From the NCBI GenBank assembly GCA_018136815.1, contig CM030939.1, forward strand, positions 5,086,010-5,150,009: DNA of 64,000 bases. Reading direction: 5' to 3'. Numbering within the stretch: the first letter of the stretch is position 1; each line of letters starts with the position of its first letter. The translations under genes and the position numbers were made by a program. The notes below the pieces were generated by a model that ran no database searches, had not been told where the DNA came from, and saw only the letters and a program-made list of their open reading frames with translations. This stretch comes from Isochrysis galbana (Eukaryota > Haptophyta > Isochrysidales > Isochrysidaceae). Positions 45,666-55,842 of the stretch are shown in pieces.

Positions 45666-45863
45666 GAGGCCACGCAGCTGGAAGAGGCCACGCAGCTGGA
45701 AGAGGCCACGCAGCTGGAAGAGGCCACGCAGCTGGAAGAGGCCACGCAGCTGGAAGAGGCCACGCAGCTGGAAGAGGCCACGCAGCTGGAAGAGGCCACG
45801 CAGCTGGAAGAGGCCACGCAGCTGGAAGAGGCCACGCAGCTGGAAGAGGCCACGCAGCTCGAG
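45666..45863. repeat. 18-bp minisatellite, 11 units
   Basis: The unit GAGGCCACGCAGCTGGAA is repeated 11 times, almost perfectly; only the last unit differs (CTCGAG). A twelfth diverged unit lies at about 46001-46020. On the plus strand it encodes (EATQLE)n, followed by an acidic stretch (EEEKKEEAETAEAPAP). That open plus frame (45375-46262) runs on into SINE sequence, so any protein is doubtful. The acidic part looks like a captured fragment of some host gene. Confidence 0.9.
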
Positions 45864-46029
45864 GAGGAGAAGAAGGAGGAGGCCGAGACCGCCGAGGCGC
45901 CCGCTCCTACCGAGGCGAACGAAAAGGAGGAGGAGGGTGAGGAGAAGAAAGAGGAGAAGGAAGAGGAGACGTCCGACGCACCCGGCCAAGGTTTTTTGGA
46001 AGTGGCCACGCAGCTGGAGGAAGAGGCGA

Positions 46030-46221
46030 CGCCACGACTGGCCAGGATGCGCGAGGCAGGCGAGCCTGCCAGTGAGAGAGTGGGTCAGCAAGGCAGTGGG
46101 CTCCTGGCAAGCCATCAGGCATGCCAGGAGCATGAGTGGTTCCTCCCAGATGGCAGGGGAGGAGTGGAGAGAGGGGGGGGCTCGTGCCCCCCCATGGGCG
46201 AACCAAGTATAAACTTAGTTG
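46030..46221 (+). mobile_element. 5'-truncated SINE-like copy
   Basis: It matches the last 190 bases of the full-length SINE-like copies, from ACGACTGGCCAGGA through the GGGGCTCGTGCCCCC block, and ends exactly at AAGTATAAACTTAGTTG. The AAACTCAACC that follows is also found at 43903, consistent with a target duplication. Confidence 0.75.
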
Positions 46222-46312
46222 AAACTCAACCTGTTAATGTGCTGACCTTGAAAAACTACTAATGGGTTTCCCAAGAACTTGCATGTTAATGGTCAGCCCT
46301 AGCCTTGATTAT

Positions 46313-47077
46313 GATTAGGCGAGGCTCTTTCCGTCATGCGTCATGTTGAGCGTGCAATTGCAATTGTCAAAAGCTTTTTTTTGTCCCCACTTCTATTGGT
46401 TCATTGGCTCCTAGCTAGGCCTAGGCGAAGACTCGCGGCACACGTACTATAATTCCTGCTAAGTCGGGAGAATCCCCCTAGGCACGAAGCGCGGGGCCCA
46501 ATGTTCCTGAGCCACCCCTAAATAAAGGCCTTCTACTCCTCTACTTAGAAAACAACCGAACCCGAGGTTTCAATCGTATCGTCTCTTCCTCGATCTCTAG
46601 TTCTCTGCCTTTGGTTGCCTATGACCTATGGCATATGGCATCACCTATGGGGCGCATTGGCGGGGGTTACCAGGGGAATCGGGAGCGGTGATAGCATGCG
46701 CCATAGAGAAGGTGCAACATGCAACCCGAGTCGGCCCCGAGGTCCAGTTTTTATTACCCCCCCCCCCATTTTGGTATAAAGTATAGGATGATACGGACAC
46801 GGCGCAACATCGCGGAACAATGAAATCAAGGTGTTGCGCTTGACAGGGTACACAATTGAATCAAACATTCACCTCAGAATTTGTGAAAGAGAAGAAGCTC
46901 CAAGAGGCCCCGTTACGTTCCTCGTGTTGTTTGTCGCAACGCCCCGTATGTATCGCCAACATGCACGTAACAACCTACAGTCCTCTCTTTGCTTGCCCGA
47001 CGAGCAGGCCGTCTAGGCGCTCTCTTCTGCACGGAGGACGGTGCGTACTTCCTAGTGGATTGACTCGCGCCCCAAGC
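46313..47077. other. Intergenic stretch 3' of Trm82
   Basis: No gene was recognised. A C run lies at about 46760. It should contain the Trm82 3' untranslated region at its right end. Confidence 0.4.
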
Positions 47078-48223
47078 TCAATCTTGCTCTTCGCCCTCCT
47101 CCTCCCCGGTCGCTGCTGCCTCGCCCTCTCTTGTCAACGCTGCAGGAGCCGGCAAAGAGCTCACTGAGAAGCTGACTGTCGGAATCGCCTCCACATCCAT
47201 GCCACTCTTTGCGAGGTCAAAGCAGACCAAGTCGAGCTCATTCAGGACGCACAGGATCTGCCTCTCCCCATCCGAGCACTTGAGCGCTAGAGGAACAGAT
47301 CTCAACGTCAAGGACAACTCCGATTTTGGCTGCAAGGCGCCCGCTGCGCTGCGTTGCACCGACGCGAAGTAAACCTTGCAGTCGTTGGAGAAGCCAGTGG
47401 CTATCATACCGCGGTCAACACATTCACATGCGCAACGAACAGTGATCGCCTGGTCGCCCGGCCTAGCTGCACGCCCATCCATGGAATCCCTCAGATCGGC
47501 TGCAGAGTACTGCTCAAGGCAAATCGCCGTCTCCAACTCCCAGATGCACACCTCGGCGCCGTTGACCGTCGTCGTGAATAGCAAGGGCGCCGTGACGAGC
47601 GGCAGCACGACCTGTAGGGAGGTCTTATGCGCCATGAAGTACCTGTCGATGATGTCGCTGTGGGGCCAGACGCTCGCCCGCACGTGGCCTTCTCGGTCGC
47701 ACGTGATTAGGTTGCGGCCCGATGGCGTGAACACTAGGTGCGATACAGGCGACAAGTGACCAAGCTTGAGCACTGGCGCCGCGCCGAAATCTTTCAGGTT
47801 AACCGTGAAAACCTCGCCAAACTTGTCGGCGAAGAGCCCGATGCCGTTGATGCCCTCACTGTCGGGAGCGAACGCCACACATCCAATCTTCTTTGAGTGG
47901 ACCCACGAGCCAAGCATTGTGTGCGAGCCAAGGTCCCACGCCCGGACCGTCTTATCGTCTCCGCCCGAGAGGAGAAATCTACCGGTCGGATCAATGCAGA
48001 GGCTGCGCACTACGCCGGTTGGCGCGAGTGGCGTGGGGACCAGCGGCTGCCCCTCCTCCGCCCTCGAGAAGACGTGGAGCGAGTCAAGCCAGCCGAGCGC
48101 AACCAAGCGACCACCGCCACCGAGCGCGAGGATGAGAGGCGGTGAGTTTGCACCGCAGGCCACCCCGGTACTCTCGCTCTTGACCAGAACTGCAGCACCG
48201 GGACGCCGTGGGGGCTCCGCCAT
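47078..48223 (-). CDS. tRNA m7G methyltransferase non-catalytic subunit, WDR4/Trm82-like
   Basis: A single-exon frame of 381 residues with WD40 repeats: GRFLLSGGDDKTVRAWDL at about 95-112 and a propeller blade near ICDPTGR. The key evidence is FTPSGRNLITCDREGHVRAS followed by YFMAHKTSLQVV. This corresponds to the Trm82/WDR4 hallmark (YILTADRDEKIRVS, then GHTEFVS). Trm82 stabilises Trm8/METTL1, which methylates G46 of tRNAs in the nucleus. The C-terminus is acidic and low in complexity (TGEEEGEEQD). The start at 48223 follows an A/G-rich leader and puts the first beta-strands at a normal distance. The catalytic partner is not in this window. A generic WD40 protein is the alternative. Confidence 0.75.
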   Translation of the reverse strand: MAEPPRRPGAAVLVKSESTGVACGANSPPLILALGGGGRLVALGWLDSLHVFSRAEEGQPLVPTPLAPTGVVRSLCIDPTGRFLLSGGDDKTVRAWDLGSHTMLGSWVHSKKIGCVAFAPDSEGINGIGLFADKFGEVFTVNLKDFGAAPVLKLGHLSPVSHLVFTPSGRNLITCDREGHVRASVWPHSDIIDRYFMAHKTSLQVVLPLVTAPLLFTTTVNGAEVCIWELETAICLEQYSAADLRDSMDGRAARPGDQAITVRCACECVDRGMIATGFSNDCKVYFASVQRSAAGALQPKSELSLTLRSVPLALKCSDGERQILCVLNELDLVCFDLAKSGMDVEAIPTVSFSVSSLPAPAALTREGEAAATGEEEGEEQD

Positions 48224-49124
48224 CGAAGGAGAGAGAGAGAGGGAGGGGCAGCCAGCGTGGGGAGGCGACGCGCCGAGCCGTCGGCGACCGGCCTCGTGGG
48301 GAGTTAAAACCCCTTAGTGCCGGAATGAAAGCGCCAATTTTTTGGACCTTCGGATTTTCGCGATTTCGCAGCGTCTGGAGGAGGAGGTGAGGAGGTGCGT
48401 GTAAGAGATAAGTGAGAGGCTGAGAGGGAATGTCCCCCAATGTCCCCTGAGAGCTGGGGGGCTGCGGGTCAGCCTGTAGCGAGCAATTGATAAAAGAAAG
48501 TGTGGAAGCTCCAACATTTTGGAAAAATTTTGGCGCATCGGCAGCTAATAGTAATAGTTAAGAGTTAACAAAGCATATTAGAAACACGACAAGCCCTCTC
48601 TACGAGGTGGATAAAGATTTTAATCTGCAACCTTCTGACGACCTCTTGCCTCTTGCTCTCTTGCTCTTAGGGGGCGAGAGGCTTAGACATACGTAACATG
48701 ACTTAAATCTAAATGACCGGAGATCCAGTGGCCAGTGGCCAGTGGGAAAGTCCCGGAGGATAGCATGGTAGGAATTTAGCTACAACGGTAACGGTAAAAA
48801 CAATAAGCTTAGTCAAAGTGACGAGGAATCCATAGTCTCCCACCCCCTTCGCTCCAACTCCTGGCCGAAGCAGCGCGCACGGCCACCCCGAAGCCCGAAG
48901 CCCGAAGCCAGTATCTCCGCTAAAGAGAGAACCGGGGAAGGGGAAGGGGGTTGAAGTTGAAGGTGGTTAAGGTTGGGTAGAAGGGAGGTACACGATACAC
49001 GAGCACACGAGCACGCGAGCACGCTGCCTTACTGCCTTAAGCCTAAGCCGCACACGTAGCGGGGATTTTTAAGAAAAATTTTAATCGTCAAAAGAGTACG
49101 TTAACACCTTCAATGTTAAATGTT
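48224..49124. other. Intergenic stretch, no gene recognised
   Basis: The first 100 bases should contain the Trm82 promoter and leader (GAGAGAGAGAGGG). Beyond about 48550 the sequence is AT-richer and unique. No coding evidence. Confidence 0.4.
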
Positions 49125-50131
49125 CTATCTCTTAAGAGGCGGCTGGAAGCACCTGCAAAGGTGCTTCGAGACCCTTTTTAATTCCTAGCATATTGGCGGC
49201 CCCTTGGAGCCTAGAGGACACCAACATTGAGCTGGAGCCTTGCCATCAATATGGAGGACTAGTCTTATGCATAAGATGGAGTCGCCTCGCCCGAAATTTG
49301 CTCCCATAAACTGATCGGTGGCGATGATGCCGACGAGCCGGCGTCACACGTCGTTCACTACGCATGCTACAGGAGATGGAGTTGCAGTTTACAACTCTCA
49401 TCAAGATAATACGTTTTGGGGGCATTTATTGATGCTGAGTAATCTAAGCCTGACAAAGGAGTTTCATACACAAGATGAACTGTTCACAAACCCTTTGGAC
49501 CACATTCTTTGATGGGCAAAGCGTTCCCCTTTGAAACAGACCACATACAAGCGAGCGAGAGGATGAGCACAACACACGCAGCAAGCATTTAGACTGCACA
49601 TGCGCGCATTGCAGTGGACTGCCTGCGCGCAGGCAGTCCATATGTGTCTAGCCAGAACCACTCCCTCATCGGGCGCGCACACACAAACAGCCTGCCTGCG
49701 CCAACATTGCTGGCTCGCGCTCGTGCGCTGCGCCGTTGCCGCTGCAGCAGCCAGCAGCCAGCCGCCAACACCAGCAGCCACTCGCCCGCCACTGTGGCGA
49801 TCGGAACGTGCCGACCAACAAACAAAGGCAAGCAGGCCTGCCCGTCCCCCTTCCCACCGCCTAGATGCTCGCCCATCTGCTCGCGAAAGGTGAAGCACCT
49901 TTCGCGGCGCGCGCATGCAGCGCCGCCCGGGTGACACAAATGGTGACCTAGCTCGCGCTGCGCGTCGAGCTGGGGGCTAGGGCCAAGATATGATGGGTGA
50001 GGGGTATGGAGACGCCCTCTCCCATGCCGCTACAGCCGCCAACGAGGTGGTCTGAGAGGCATGGGAGGGGACGGCGCGGCGCGGCGACGGCGTGCAGCAC
50101 CCCCGAAGGTGCTTCGCCTCTTAAGAGATAG
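49125..50131. mobile_element. 1-kb element with 17-bp TIRs and internal hairpins
   Basis: 17-bp perfect inverted repeats, CTATCTCTTAAGAGGCG at the left and its complement at the right, enclose 1007 bp. Just inside each end is a hairpin built on GAAGCACCTT/AAGGTGCTTC (about 49149-49170 and 50096-50114), and a third hairpin of the same motif lies inside (49882-49906, stem CGCGAAAGGTG, loop AAG). GTT abuts both ends and might be a 3-bp duplication. No transposase frame is convincing. It is probably a nonautonomous DNA transposon of unknown superfamily. Confidence 0.6.
49615..49640. repeat. Perfect 26-bp palindrome
   Basis: TGGACTGCCTGCG is followed directly by its reverse complement, with no spacer. 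It lies inside the 1-kb TIR element. Imperfect symmetry (AGAC..CACAT / ATGTGTCT) continues outside it. Confidence 0.95.
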
Positions 50132-50885
50132 GTTCCAGCTTTCGGATTTTGGTGCTCTTGCTCTTGCTGCCTCTCTTGTCCTCTTACAAGTTAAGAACTT
50201 AAGGTACACAACGCACGACGCCCCCCTGCCAGCAACTAGCAACTAGCAATCTTCTGCCCTCTGCCAACGCAATAATACACATTATATGCACGTTTTGCTG
50301 TTCTACCCTCTACCTCTCACTGGTATTACATTCACATTCACACTCACCTTGTTACTCAGTGTCCATACGTCCCCATCGTAATGGCCCCCTGCGCCCTGCC
50401 CCCCCACCCCCCCCGTCTCGCCAACGACCAGCGATGGATCGCATAAATTTGGCTTTCTTATTCTTAGGAACCACCCCACTCAGGGGGGGAAACAGTGCCA
50501 CCACAATTTATAGAGAATACTCACTACGTATCTTCATTACAATATGGGATACAATGGAGTACCATATATACTACTTTTAGCTCTACAAAAGAGTACCATG
50601 TTCCCGCCCCCCTCATAGTATAGTACATATGTGAGTTCTCTTTAGGATGGAAACTTCGTGGAAGCTCGCAGAACTTCCCTCCTTGTGGCCCTGCCCACCC
50701 GCACCCCCCTCCTTCTTTCTTCTCTCTCAGGCTGAAAGAGAGAGATCCCATCGAGGTGCAACTGGTACTCGCACCATCTCCTCTAAACTCTCCGTCAGCC
50801 GACGGCATACTTTACTTTATTTCGGTGTTTCCGGCTCAGAATCCTCTCTCCCAGCACGCAACCAGCGTGGGGAAAGGCATCTCAG
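50132..50885. other. Intergenic stretch, no gene recognised
   Basis: No convincing gene. Short AT-rich segments near 50250-50620 and a GAAAGAGAGAG segment at 50740. The right end passes into the CT microsatellite upstream of the fibrillin gene. Confidence 0.35.
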
Positions 50886-50892
50886 GAGTCCA

Positions 50893-51208
50893 CTCTCTCT
50901 CTCTCCCTCCCTCCCTCTCCCTCACTCCCTCCCTCTCTCTCTCCCTCTCTCTCTCTCTCTCCCTCTCTCTCTCTCTCTCCCTCTCTCTCTCTCTCTCCCT
51001 CTCTCTCTCTCCCTCTCTCTCTCTCCCTCTCTCTCTGATCTCTCTCTCCCTCTCTCTCTCTCTCTCCCTCTCTCTCTGATCTCTCTCTCCCTCTCTCTCT
51101 CCCTCTCTCTCTCTCCCTCTCTCTCTGATCTCTCTCTCCCTCTCTCTCTCTCTCTCCCTCTCTCTCTGATCTCTCTCTCCCTCTCTCTCTCTCTCTCCCT
51201 CTCTCCCC
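50893..51208. repeat. CTCTCTCTCTCC microsatellite
   Basis: About 315 bases of CT with regularly spaced extra C (CTCTCTCTCC units) and five interruptions by TGATCTCTCTC at about 48-base or shorter spacing, which shows higher-order duplication. It ends some 85 bases upstream of the fibrillin start codon. Confidence 0.95.
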
Positions 51209-51293
51209 ACTTCCCCCTCCTAGCCCTCTCTCTGTTAGCCTGGTCGCTTCCGCTGCTGCAGTCTGGAATCGGGAGTGGCGTCTTCCTCGCGCG

Positions 51294-52612
51294 ATGCAGT
51301 ACTCTCCTCTTGGCGCTCTTGCCCTTCTCGCGCTCCAGGCAGGCGTAGGCGCGCTTTCGCTCGGACCAGTGGCACAGTTCGGAGTGCGCCAAGCGCACTC
51401 GCTCGCGCTGCGCCCTGCAGCCCTCGTCATGCAGGTGAGGCAGAGCGAAGAGCACAAATCTCCGTCGTCCGCAAGCACACCCTGCTCTCTCTCTCCCTCT
51501 CTCTCTTCCCATCCCCTTGCCCCTCTCTCGTAGCCAATCCCCTTCCCTGCTTCACACGCAGAATCCCATCCGCTAGCTTTGCCTCGCGCGCGCTCTCTCT
51601 CTCGAACGCGGCTTCCCTGCCTTGCCCTCCCCCTTCCTCTCCCTCCCCCCTCTTCGGCTTCTGTCAGAACAGTCCTGAGCCAGCATCCTGAGGCCCAATT
51701 CCCCTCTCTCTCTGTGCATACGCTCCGCCTCTTACTTTCAACGCTCTCTGCGCTTTCTGCTTCTCATTCTTTCGCTTCTCCCCTTGCCCTTGCACTTTAC
51801 AGGAAGAGGACGCGCCCTCCGACTCAGCTTCACCCGACATGGACCCTGAGCCCATTGATTTGGATGAGGGGATGATTGCTAAGGAGGCTCTCAAGGCTGA
51901 GGTTGGAGAGGGTATGGGAGGGGTGCGGCCGGACAGAGCTGTCATCGGTGAAATTTTGCTGGCTCTTGAGGCCTCGAACCCCACACGCTCGCCCGCAACG
52001 TCCCCGCTTCTGAACGGAAAGTGGAAGGTTCTATATGCTTCGGGCGCCACGCCGAGCTTGAAGGTGCGAGAGCCGTGCACGCATACGTACTTGCCTGAGC
52101 GTCCACGGTCCCTTCAATTCGTATCGCTCCCTGAACACGCCTTAGACCTGTCCTACTCACCCGCCTCCTTTTCTTTCCAGGCGCTCATGCTTCTATTTCG
52201 TGGTGCTAAGTATGCACCCAAGTCACCCTCCGGTTCTGACCTGATCGATGTAGAGGATGCATTCATCACCATCCGTGAGGAACAACCTCGAGTAGAGGGT
52301 TCGCTGCGCACGCGTGTGCTTACTCTCGAGAATACACTTAAGCTTTGCTCCAAGCTCGAGGCGGAGTCCGCGGTGCGACTCGTTGAGACGTATGATTCTG
52401 CCGAGTCCGAATACCTCAACCTGAAGCTCCCGTTTCAAAATCCTGTCCAGTACAAGCGCTCTGTGCTCGTGTCGTACCTAGATGAGGAGCTACTTGTCGT
52501 GCGCGATGCTCTGGGACGCCCTGATGTCCTGATGCGCGTCGACGAGCCTGTTTCGTGGAGTGAATCTTCTCCGGACAGCTCTATGGATGACGACACTCCT
52601 TCTGACGCTTGA
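51294..52612 (+). CDS. Plastid PAP/fibrillin family protein, 3 exons
   Basis: Inferred exons 51294-51434, 51803-52063 and 52181-52612, giving 277 residues in frame. The N-terminus (LGALALLALQAGVGA) is a signal peptide followed by a basic Ser/Arg stretch, as expected of a bipartite plastid targeting leader. The mature part has the fibrillin signature LLNGKWKVLYASG at about residues 114-126, with the helix AVIGEILLALEASNPT just before it. Conserved beta-strands follow (AFITIREEQPRVEG, VRLVETYDSAESEYLNLKLP, VLVSYLDEELLVVRD). Fibrillins bind lipids and quinones in plastoglobules and thylakoids. The acidic C-tail is low in complexity. A long CT microsatellite sits in the promoter. Confidence 0.85.
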
Positions 52613-53239
52613 GAGCAATGTTGGGCACTAGGTCCAGGGATAATGCTTGCCTCTGTCCAGTGTGATGGCCATTGTATACCGAGGTCCTGGCCCCCGGTTC
52701 CACGCCACCCTCATATGCGGCGGAGCTTCTTACGTGCATCGCACACCGAAAGGAATGAAGTTAACTCTTCGGATGATGGTCGCTGGGGTATAAGAGTGTG
52801 AATAGTCGTTCGGCTTTCGGCTCTCTTCCAACTTTTACATGGCACGGATCAAAAAGGCATCGATATGGCTTGAGAGTTGGGCGATGAGCGAAAATGTGGG
52901 GTGGGGATCCTTCACAAAGTATGCCATGACAGTGTTCAGGGCGGCTGTGGCGGTAGGTCCATGCGTGGTTGTGGCAAGAGCTGCGCGAGGCGAGGCCTCA
53001 GAGCTCTCAATGTGGGCGCAAAATGCTACACCGTGTTGAACGGCAATGTCCGCATCCCAATCAACACCAATGACTTGCTACGCAAAGCATTGCCATCGCG
53101 CAGTGCATTAATCTTTACTCTTATCAGTTGGTGATGGTGATGAATGCCGCGCCACATAGCCATTATAGTCCATAGTCGAGAATTTCTTTTTCTTGTGCTC
53201 TTGCAAGAATAATAATAGTACTAGTAAGAAATAATAAAG
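52613..53239. other. Intergenic stretch, no gene recognised
   Basis: A plus-strand frame around 52880-53130 contains some protein-like text (VGAKCYTVLNGNVRIP, INTNDLLRKA) but has no start, splice sites or family match that I recognise. The remainder includes the fibrillin 3' region. Confidence 0.35.
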
Positions 53240-53415
53240 TAACTGAGCGTTAGTACCACTAATCCCACTAGCCCGGTACTATCACGACACCCCTCATCGC
53301 ACTTGCCCGTGCGCCTTGACGTGTGCTGATGCCACAGATACATGCACATATACATATGCACCCCTTCAAATCTTCCCCCTCGCAGACCCCGGGCTCCCAT
53401 TATATGTTATAATTA
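53240..53415 (+). repeat. Dispersed repeat R3, uninterrupted copy
   Basis: It contains GTTAGTACCACTAATCCC, CACTAGCCCGGTACTA, CACGACACCCCTCA, GCCTTGACGTGTG and GCACCCCTTCAAATC in the same order as at 38864/39537-39690 and 60435-60600. Length about 175 bases. It lies directly upstream of the CGLD27-like gene, within its likely promoter. Confidence 0.8.
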
Positions 53416-53465
53416 TAACTCCCCTTCTTTAAATAATGTGAAGATCGCATCCGCATCGTTCCAAG

Positions 53466-54654
53466 ATGCAGCTGAAGTCGGTGTGCAGTAGCTGCTTGCT
53501 GCTTGTCTGCTTCCTGCTCATGGAGACGCATGGGTTGAGGGCCCGTCACCTTTGTGTGCACGGACGACGACGGTGTGCTGTACCCATCGCTCAAGACGAT
53601 TCTAGCCCACCGCCACCGCCGTCTCCCCCGGCAGCGTCAGCGTTTGCCCAGAGCGAAGTGCCGATGGAGCAGCAGCCGACATACGAGCTGCGTGAGCTGA
53701 GAAACGAGGCCTTCTTCAGCTGGCCAGAGACTGAGGAATTTGGAAAACGGCTCTCATATGTGTGGATACCGGCCACGCTGCTGGTCTCGCTGCCGATTGC
53801 GTTGAGCACTTACAGTGCTGCGGAACAGCTCCCAGCAGCGTTGCTCGCTGCCAATGTTGGTGGCTCAGCCATTCTGTTTGCATTCCTACTGCGGCTTCGC
53901 GTGGGCTGGGGCTACGTCTCCGAACGTTTGAATAGTAAAGAGACATATTACGAGGAAAACGGCGCCTCTGGACGTGGTGGCTACGTCGTCGCGAAGGATG
54001 CAGAGCTGGTAAGCCACTTTGGAGGAGTCATGGATTGTGGACTTCACCCTTCATTTGACCCAATTTCCGCGTGTTTGACGCCTCAACCTCATGCTACTGC
54101 AATGATCTAAGTCCGCCTCCTCGAACATTGTCCATGGCATGTCCAGTCAACAGCCGACACGCTTACACCCACAATCCGACATGCATCTGCAGGCCATGAG
54201 AGACCGTCTCCTCGAAAAATATGAAGTTCAGCCCCCACTAAAGCGTGTGGATTCAGCCCTCCGCATAGCAGCCATTTCCTTGGTAACGTCCTTCATCCTT
54301 CTTAGATTTGTGGTGAGGCTCCGACCGCAATCTCGCCTTCGTTGTATTCGATTGATTTGCTAGCCCGATGCTTGAAACTGACTATCGTTTGGTGTTTGGG
54401 TCATCTTGTCAGGCCCTCATGAAGTGAATTCTGAGGATGGCCGACTAAATCTTACTCTCCCTTCTTCTCAGGCGGCGCCATATGATCCTTATGAGCAATA
54501 CGGACAGGCCTATCTTTCGCGCCTGGAATCAGACCCTACACTTGCACGTAAGGAACAAGAACGTGCACAACAATCGTCTAGTAAGCCCGCGTACTGCGGC
54601 TCGCGATACTATTCTGCTATTGCAGGTGGGACTGCGAGTCGAATTTGCAATTAG
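53466..54654 (+). CDS. CGLD27/Ycf36-like plastid membrane protein (DUF1230), 4 exons
   Basis: Inferred exons 53466-54008, 54193-54312, 54472-54580 and 54626-54654, giving 266 residues. A signal peptide (SCLLLVCFLLMETHG) and a basic, Pro-rich transit-like stretch come first. The DUF1230 core follows: FFSWPETEEFGKRL, a membrane pair (ATLLVSLPIALSTYS and GSAILFAFLLRLRVGWGYV), the YYEENG motif, then RDRLLEKYEVQPPLKRVDSA and a third membrane segment (ISLVTSFILL). The family is Ycf36 in plastid genomes of red-lineage algae and nuclear CGLD27 in green plants, where it is a conserved plastid protein of uncertain role, linked in some reports to photosynthesis or iron homeostasis. The last coding exon is very short (29 nt); the unspliced frame also ends at the same stop, so exon 4 is the least certain part. 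Confidence 0.8.
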
Positions 54655-55195
54655 GTTGGAACGTTGTGAGCATGACGAAGATGTCGAGGGAAGAGGTTAG
54701 AGTGCTTAGATGGTGCACTTGTTGTCCTAGTCACAGCATACATGCAGCCAAATCAAGCGGTATGGGCATGCTCCTTGGCCAAACTTTTCGTGCGCCTCCC
54801 TCTTTTCGTTTTGCTTTCTGCAAGTTGTGGCGTCGCTTACTCTACTCTAGAGCCATCAGCATTTGCTCTCTAGCTGACATTGTATCTATCTGGTGTTCAT
54901 TTTGGCCATGCACGACTTACTATATGTCCTCGAATATTTGACGACTTTTTGTAGAATAAACTATTATTATAATTATAATTTGAGCGATGGAGCGCCACGC
55001 GCTGACAGCTCCCCCTTCCCAGCCCACCGCAGCCACGACGTCCCAACGGATCCGCCCCAAGCCGCCGGAGCCGAAGCGCTCGCAGGCGTCTGCCCCGCCC
55101 GACCAAGACGTCGACATGCATGGCTCCCCCGCCCTCGCCTCCCCACCAGCCACAGAAAGAGAAACAAGGACAAGGAACAGGAACGGAACGGACAA
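54655..55195. other. Intergenic stretch with one short open frame
   Basis: No recognised gene. An 80-residue plus-strand frame at 54987-55229 is Pro-rich and basic (SQRIRPKPPEPKRSQ, then an Arg-rich tail). It might be the start of a gene or of a LINE ORF1, but nothing follows it. Confidence 0.35.
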
Positions 55196-55197
55196 AA

Positions 55198-55842
55198 ATT
55201 CCGTCCTAGAAACTAGGACCACGTCCTAGAAAATTCTTGGATTTCTAGGACTCTGCCGATCATGCCTCCATTATAGCCTATGGTGAGCTTATGAGACATC
55301 CCATCACCATCACCTGAAGCAAACCATCTCCACATCCCATTCAACCTTAGCTCTCCCCATGACCAACTCTGCGGAGCTTGTCTTTGCTTACTTTTGCTAC
55401 CACATTCAGCATGCGGTGCTGCACTCTAGCGTCCGCTCGCACCAGAGGAGTTTTATTTTAGACCCTTTGGAGCAGTAGGCTAGCGGATTGGACACTTAGA
55501 TGACAAAACCAAGCTTGGTGGTCACTGAAGGTCTCAAAGAGGGCAGTCAAAGCAACATTTCATCTCCTGGGGACCATGGGTAGAAGAGCTCCCCATTGGG
55601 TGGTATCAGCCATTTCTCCCGTTTCTAGGACAAGCAGCAAGCAGCAATTCCGACCAGGTGACCCGCAAACGCGTCACAAAACTTGGTGTTGCTAAGGGAA
55701 TGGTGCCTAGGTACACTTGGAACATTTAATGAGGACATGCATGTGGTAACTCAATAGCAAAGGTTTGGGACAAAATAACATGGTATGCTCATGCTCTCAC
55801 CTAGCAAAGTCCGTCCTAGTTTCTAGGACTGGTCCTAGAAAG
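55198..55842. repeat. Cluster of palindromic TTTCTAGGAC / GTCCTAGAAA motifs
   Basis: At 55203-55250 the sequence reads GTCCTAGAAACTAGGAC, then ACGTCCTAGAAA, then TTTCTAGGAC. At 55810-55842 it reads GTCCTAGTTTCTAGGAC, then TGGTCCTAGAAA. A single TTTCTAGGAC lies near 55620. The two clusters could be the ends of one 645-bp element, since the motif is its own near-complement. Confidence 0.5.

Larger units (their letters stand above)
43802..46312. mobile_element. TIR element with nested LINE and SINE insertions
   Basis: 19-bp inverted repeats with one mismatch (ATGATCAAGGCTAGGGCTG at 43802-43820; complement at 46294-46312) enclose 2.5 kb. The AT-rich inner ends share TTAATGGGC and ACCTGTTAATGTGCT motifs with each other. 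The interior from about 43925 to 46221 is foreign: a minus-strand LINE piece, an 18-bp minisatellite and a plus-strand SINE-like end. A 22-bp direct repeat with one mismatch (AAACT.AACCTGTTAATGTG, 43903-43924 and 46222-46243) abuts the SINE end and may be the duplication made by that insertion. Confidence 0.55.

Noticed and set aside
45666-45863. CRISPR array
   Set aside because: Units are contiguous with no unique spacers, and the genome is eukaryotic.
45375-46262. 295-residue plus-strand protein with EATQLE repeats as a real gene
   Set aside because: It begins in antisense LINE endonuclease sequence and ends in SINE sequence, so the frame is a mosaic. Only the repeat and acidic part may come from a gene.
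50836-51512. Long Arg/Glu-rich frames on the minus strand
   Set aside because: They are simply the complement of the CT microsatellite.
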